Origin: Desulfatibacillum aliphaticivorans DSM 15576
GTDB lineage: Bacteria > Desulfobacterota > Desulfobacteria > Desulfobacterales > Desulfatibacillaceae
Direction of reading: 5' to 3'
Assembly (NCBI RefSeq): GCF_000429905.1
Contig: NZ_AUCT01000002.1
Span: 124,001-188,000 of the forward strand
DNA: 64,000 nucleotides
Both the position numbers and the translations under genes were made by a program. Of the stretch, positions 60,305 through 64,000 are shown one piece after another. Position 1 is the stretch's first letter, and each line of letters opens with the position of its first letter. Under the pieces are notes generated by a model. It worked only from the letters and a program-made list of their open reading frames with translations, was not told where the DNA came from and made no database searches.

Positions 60305-61942
60305 TTAAGGAGCGGCGCCTTCGGGCGGGGCCGGCATGGGCTTGTTTTGGCGAATCACGGAAAAAACGGCGCCCTGCCTCTGGACAATGTACACAACCTT
60401 ATTTTTGGGAAAGCATGCATGGTTGGAAAACCGGCTGTTTCCCACATAGTAGTCCAAAAAGTCAGGCATATAGGCTTCCGAAGGGCGTTTGTTCACCAGA
60501 ACAATTTGAATGTGAGGGGCGGCAAAGTATTTGGCGCAGTTTATGGACAAGGGCTCCATGGCGACAAGCACCTTAATGGGTCCGTCTTTCGGGTCTGTGT
60601 TACTATTCAGCCACTCCATGCATTCCTTGTAACTGGTCAGCCAATAGTCCGTGTCGTACTTTCCATAGGCTCCCCCCACGCCTCCCGCGACGCCATTAAA
60701 ATAGGTCATCTGGTAGGGGTGAAGCTCTATCATATCAACCAAAGGCAGAACCAGCAGCCCGGACAGGGTGATAACGGCCGCATTTCGGGCTTTGCGCTTC
60801 ATAGCCTGGACAAGCCAGGCCGCGCCTGCTCCCGCCAGCAGGGCCATTGCCGGGAGTATAAACAAAAAGTGCCTGATGCCGTCATAAATATTCGGATGCG
60901 TTGCAATAACGTATCCAATCGGGAACCAGAACCACAGCAAAAGGCAGACATAAAGCAAACTCTCATCATCCCTGAAGGCTTTCAGAACGCCGAAAATACT
61001 GACTGCAACGCCCGCGGCCAGCAGAATAATGGTCGGCAAAGGAGTGCTGATCAGCAGGTACCAGGGAAGATAATACCAGGGCAGATCCGGGCTTTGAATC
61101 ACATTGCCTTGAAATAAGACCAGATAGGGTCGATTGAACTGGGAAGCCAACTTGAACGCTTCTATGGGATGCAAAAACGGGCTTTCATGGGCCCAGGGCC
61201 AAAAAGCCACCATGACCAGCCAGGCAATGGCCGATGCGCTGAGCAGTTTAAGCCCCAGGGAAACGCCTTTATACGCCAGGCCTCCGGCGGGCTCCTCCAG
61301 CCAGGGCTTGTTCGCCAAAAAATAAAATCCCCCAACGGGAAATAAAAAGCAAAGGGCCAGCAATCCGCCGGTCCTGACCGCCAGGGTCAATCCCAGGCAA
61401 AGCCCGAAAAACAGGAATTTGAACCATGAAAACCGATGCCCTCTGAACAGCAGAACCAGGGAGAACATGGTCCAGGCAAAGCCGCAGGCAAAGGGAATGT
61501 CTTTGGTGTTAATGAATGCGTGGCCGACGAATCGCGGCAGCATAATGAGGGCAAGCGTACTGAAAATCAATACGTTGCGCCCTCTAAAAAGAGCCGCAAT
61601 ACTCATCATTCCCGCCAGGGCCAACAGCCCGGTTAGAGCGCTGATTAGATGCCGGATTTCAAATCGATGGCCGGGAAAATGGCTGTAAACGGCCGAGGAC
61701 AGGACTTCCACCAACGGGCCGTAATAATGGGCGTCGTCGCATTGCTTGTAGGCCTGGCTGGTGAAGCCTGAGGTGAAATACTCCAGGACCGCGTCGCCGT
61801 AATCCGCCAGGCGGGCGCCGTCCCAGGCGATTCCATAGTCATCGTGCAGGATGACAACGGCAATAAGGCAGACGGACAAAACCGTTACAAACCAGGCGAT
61901 TTTGAAGCGCTTTTCATTGCTGGGCTGGATTGTTTCCTGCAT
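60305..61942 (-). CDS. GT39-like membrane glycosyltransferase
   Basis: 545 residues from ATG 61942 (alternative 61990). Ten or more membrane helices; the first periplasmic loop has DDYGIAWDGARLADYGDAVLEYF, with acidic residues where lipid-linked sugar transferases (GT39/ArnT/PMT) place their catalytic Asp. A ~90-residue soluble tail ends the protein. It should transfer sugar from a polyprenyl carrier to a lipid or protein acceptor on the periplasmic side. Substrate unknown. Confidence 0.75.
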   Translation of the reverse strand: MQETIQPSNEKRFKIAWFVTVLSVCLIAVVILHDDYGIAWDGARLADYGDAVLEYFTSGFTSQAYKQCDDAHYYGPLVEVLSSAVYSHFPGHRFEIRHLISALTGLLALAGMMSIAALFRGRNVLIFSTLALIMLPRFVGHAFINTKDIPFACGFAWTMFSLVLLFRGHRFSWFKFLFFGLCLGLTLAVRTGGLLALCFLFPVGGFYFLANKPWLEEPAGGLAYKGVSLGLKLLSASAIAWLVMVAFWPWAHESPFLHPIEAFKLASQFNRPYLVLFQGNVIQSPDLPWYYLPWYLLISTPLPTIILLAAGVAVSIFGVLKAFRDDESLLYVCLLLWFWFPIGYVIATHPNIYDGIRHFLFILPAMALLAGAGAAWLVQAMKRKARNAAVITLSGLLVLPLVDMIELHPYQMTYFNGVAGGVGGAYGKYDTDYWLTSYKECMEWLNSNTDPKDGPIKVLVAMEPLSINCAKYFAAPHIQIVLVNKRPSEAYMPDFLDYYVGNSRFSNHACFPKNKVVYIVQRQGAVFSVIRQNKPMPAPPEGAAP

Positions 61943-62042
61943 GGCGGACCGGTCCCCGTGGAAGAATTGTCGCTTGCCAGTGCATAGCACGGCCAGCGCG
62001 GTTAGGCCAGATAAAGATGTGTAAGCGGCGGCGGATTAAGAG

Positions 62043-63212
62043 CTAAAAGCCCATGAGGGAGTATTCGGGCATGCCGAATAATTTGCGGATGCAATAGGCC
62101 AGGGTTTCAGGCAAATAGCGCCCCCAGATTTTAATGGGAATGTCCTCCAGTTCCACCTTGGGGCTCAGGCCTACGGCCAGCAGATACTCCATGAGATATT
62201 CTATGTTGACCGGAATGTTGCCGAACACCCTTTGATTGCTGCGCTGGGCGAAGATCCGGGTTTCGTGCATGCTGCGGCCGATTTCCGATTGAATCATCTC
62301 TTCGTAGGTGGTGAAAATCAGGTCAACGTAAAGGTCCTTGGCGCCGGTTTCCATAAAATCTTCAAAGTCCTGATGAATCCTGTCTCCGGGCAAACCTCTT
62401 TGCGCGTAAACAAGGCCCTTGCCGTTCTGACGGAACTTTTCGCACAATTCCGGAAAATCCACATCCATCCGAATGACGTAATGGACCGCATTATAATTCC
62501 CGGAGTGGCGCTCCTTCTCCATCACCTCAGCGCCGCCCAGGCTTTTAATGGCCTGCTCCAGGCCTTTTTCTCCAAAGCCCAAATCCACAATCTTCAGCCC
62601 CAGCACGTCCTTGATAGTCATGGGCTCTTCCGGCAGTAAAAGCCCCTTGGTCCTGATTTCCTGCATGACCTGCTTTTCAGCCTGTTCATACAGCTCCTGG
62701 GGATCGATGCCGTTGCGCACGCCCTGTTTTTCCCAGGCCTCCATCTGGGCCACCCCTTTTTCCCTGACCATTTCAAAAATATGCCTCGAAGCGTACCGGT
62801 TGGATTTTTCCGCAATGCGCCTGGCCTTTTTAAACCGGCAGGCGCCCAACACATTCATGGCCTCATCATGGAATACAATCCCGGCCATGGGAGCGCCCAC
62901 ATAATAAAACTCCGGGGTCTCCGTGTATTTTTCGATCAGGGTTTGTATTCCCAAGGACTGCCTGCGCGCCGAATGGCAAAGAAAGTCCTTCAACTCACGC
63001 TTGGACTTCACCCTCTGTTCGTGCAGCTTCTTGCCGGTCGCCCCGGTCAATATGCTTTGGGTAAGGTGGAGCAAGGCCTCCCAACCGGCAAAACTGTCGT
63101 AAGTGATGATTCGGGTGATCTGAAGAGGATCGGTGGGCTTGAAATCGTCGCACAACCAGCGGTTGGTGATCTCAAAAAGTTCGTCTCTATGTAAAAAAGC
63201 TGACAAATACAT
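62043..63212 (-). CDS. Divergent RelA/SpoT-like protein
   Basis: 389 residues. The C-terminal half shows three elements that resemble the RelA/SpoT synthetase domain: IKDVLGLKIVDLGFG (200-214, like DIxGxR), SGNYNAVHYVIRMD (237-250, like GYxxxH) and DLYVDLIFTTYEEMIQSEIGRSMHE (293-317, like the EIQIRT...H region). Several catalytic positions are changed (VDLIFT for EIQIRT), so pyrophosphokinase activity is doubtful. Residues 1-190 are helical and unassigned. No HD hydrolase domain. It may be an inactive relative or act on another nucleotide. Confidence 0.58.
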   Translation of the reverse strand: MYLSAFLHRDELFEITNRWLCDDFKPTDPLQITRIITYDSFAGWEALLHLTQSILTGATGKKLHEQRVKSKRELKDFLCHSARRQSLGIQTLIEKYTETPEFYYVGAPMAGIVFHDEAMNVLGACRFKKARRIAEKSNRYASRHIFEMVREKGVAQMEAWEKQGVRNGIDPQELYEQAEKQVMQEIRTKGLLLPEEPMTIKDVLGLKIVDLGFGEKGLEQAIKSLGGAEVMEKERHSGNYNAVHYVIRMDVDFPELCEKFRQNGKGLVYAQRGLPGDRIHQDFEDFMETGAKDLYVDLIFTTYEEMIQSEIGRSMHETRIFAQRSNQRVFGNIPVNIEYLMEYLLAVGLSPKVELEDIPIKIWGRYLPETLAYCIRKLFGMPEYSLMGF

Positions 63213-63551
63213 ACGCGGCCGAGCCTGGAGCTTCCTTTCACGCGGCGCGGCGGAAAAACGCGCCTATACGCTTTGAATGTACTATGTCATCGCCATTTTT
63301 CCAAGCCTTATTGTACGCAGCCTTATTGTACGCACGGATTACAAAACCGGCTTAGCAGCCGTTCCCAACAACCTTGCATCGGCATACCCGGCTGCAATCT
63401 TTACTTTCAGGAATGAACGTTATTTTCGGCTGATGGGATGAGGACATAACTCCTTGTAAATGACCGGCGCCCATGATATGAATTACTTTTTTTTTGAAAG
63501 AGGGTTGCCGGAGCCCGGCGCAATCGCTTTGAGGGTCGGAAAAAATATCAA
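63213..63551. other. Divergent intergenic region
   Basis: No gene. It contains a direct repeat of the segment CAGCCTTATTGTACGCA-like text (about 63304-63333) and should hold promoters for both flanking genes. Confidence 0.45.
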
Positions 63552-64000
63552 GTGCTGACAGTAGACTTTAATAGGCTGAACATCGAACCCGGCTCCAGGG
63601 TTCTGGACCTGGGCTGCGGCCCGGGGCGCCATTCCTGGGAAGCGTATCGCAGCCCGGGCGTGGACGTGGTCGCCGCTGATATTACATACAATATCGTCGC
63701 ATGGGCGTTGATCATGCTGCGCAGCATGGTGGATAACAGGGAGAGCGGAGGCGGCGACGCATACGGCGCTGCAGTGGACGCTTCCCGCCTGCCCTTTGCG
63801 GACAATAGCTTCGATTATGTGATTTGCTCCGAGGTGCTGGAGCACATTCCCGACGATCAAAGCGCCGTTGCGGAAATGGCGAGGGTGTTGAAGCCCGAGG
63901 GGACCCTGGTTGTGAGCGTGCCCCTTTATTTGCCGGAAAAAATCTGTTGGGCCTTGGCGGATGAAACCTATCGCCAGATGGCCGGCGGCCATGTCCGCAT
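63552..64000 (+). CDS. SAM-dependent methyltransferase, cut by the window end
   Basis: The frame opens after a stop at 63495; GTG 63552 gives VLTVDFNRLNIEPGSRVLDLG, which matches how many members of this group begin (MLTVDFxRL). Visible motifs: RVLDLGCGPGRH (SAM motif I), VVAADITYN, AAVDASRLPFADNSFDYVICSEVLEHI and ARVLKPEGTLVVSV, a Methyltransf_11 fold. Only 149 codons are present; the 3' end is outside the window. Upstream ATG 63478 is in another frame. Confidence 0.8.
   Translation, partial: MLTVDFNRLNIEPGSRVLDLGCGPGRHSWEAYRSPGVDVVAADITYNIVAWALIMLRSMVDNRESGGGDAYGAAVDASRLPFADNSFDYVICSEVLEHIPDDQSAVAEMARVLKPEGTLVVSVPLYLPEKICWALADETYRQMAGGHVR

Noticed and set aside
63478..63551. ATG 63478 as start of the last methyltransferase
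   Set aside because: It is in a different frame and would need a frameshift; the GTG at 63552 gives the usual start of this family.
1..64000. CRISPR array or rRNA operon
   Set aside because: No regularly spaced repeat units and no rRNA-like conserved segments were found in reading the window.

Overview
The window looks like chromosome of a mesophilic sulfate-reducing member of the Desulfobacterota (Desulfobacterales; a Desulfatibacillum-like organism would fit). Direct support comes from a dissimilatory-type ATP sulfurylase (sat), an HdrD/GlpC-like Fe-S protein beside it, a YdhV-like aldehyde ferredoxin oxidoreductase paralogue, and many PAS, histidine kinase, GGDEF and chemotaxis proteins. 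The assignment is inference; no rRNA or complete marker set is present. Genes lie on both strands in short operons, mostly GC-rich (roughly 55 percent), with clearly AT-richer islands at about 24.5-28.7 kb and 30.6-35.5 kb.

0-12 kb: a Phd/YoeB toxin-antitoxin pair; a HAD phosphatase with an anchored protein of unknown function; a chemoreceptor; rpmB; a bamD-trxB-trxA cluster; a histidine-rich metal-binding protein; then DUF4911-miaB-bifunctional nuclease-PHP/receiver fusion-cohesin protein. 12-24 kb: pyrB with a strong terminator; a coiled-coil membrane protein; a four-gene signalling operon (histidine kinase, receiver-PAS-kinase, MtnX-like phosphatase, metallophosphoesterase); a 4Fe-4S/winged-helix protein with a TetR regulator, divergent from the oxidoreductase and a beta-grasp-like downstream gene.

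24.5-37.5 kb is accessory. It holds an AAA+ ATPase translationally coupled to an 810-residue protein with an HExxH motif and two N-terminal ligand-sensor-like repeats, which is the best candidate for an undescribed system. It also holds a HEPN-like RX4H protein and a 5.9-kb integrative element. That element is inserted in the 3' end of tRNA-Ala(CGC) and bounded by a 17-bp direct repeat (31474-31490 and 37382-37398). It carries a tyrosine integrase, a serine resolvase, a Rha-type regulator and one main cargo gene, a TIR/deoxyribosyltransferase-like protein with its own promoter, so it resembles a minimal defence-type island.

37.5-64 kb: PAS kinase, diguanylate cyclase, isoprenylcysteine-methyltransferase-like protein, TetR, K+ channel, DUF4388-cyclic-nucleotide-binding protein, amidohydrolase with a FAH-family enzyme, an MrfA-like helicase fused to an MrfB-like DEDDy exonuclease in one 1002-residue chain, methyltransferase, RelE/AbrB toxin-antitoxin pair, sat, Fe-S protein, TPR protein, acyl-CoA synthetase with an upstream palindrome, GT39-like transferase, a divergent RelA/SpoT-like protein, and a methyltransferase cut by the window end. 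All functions are read from motifs and family resemblance; no database search was run.
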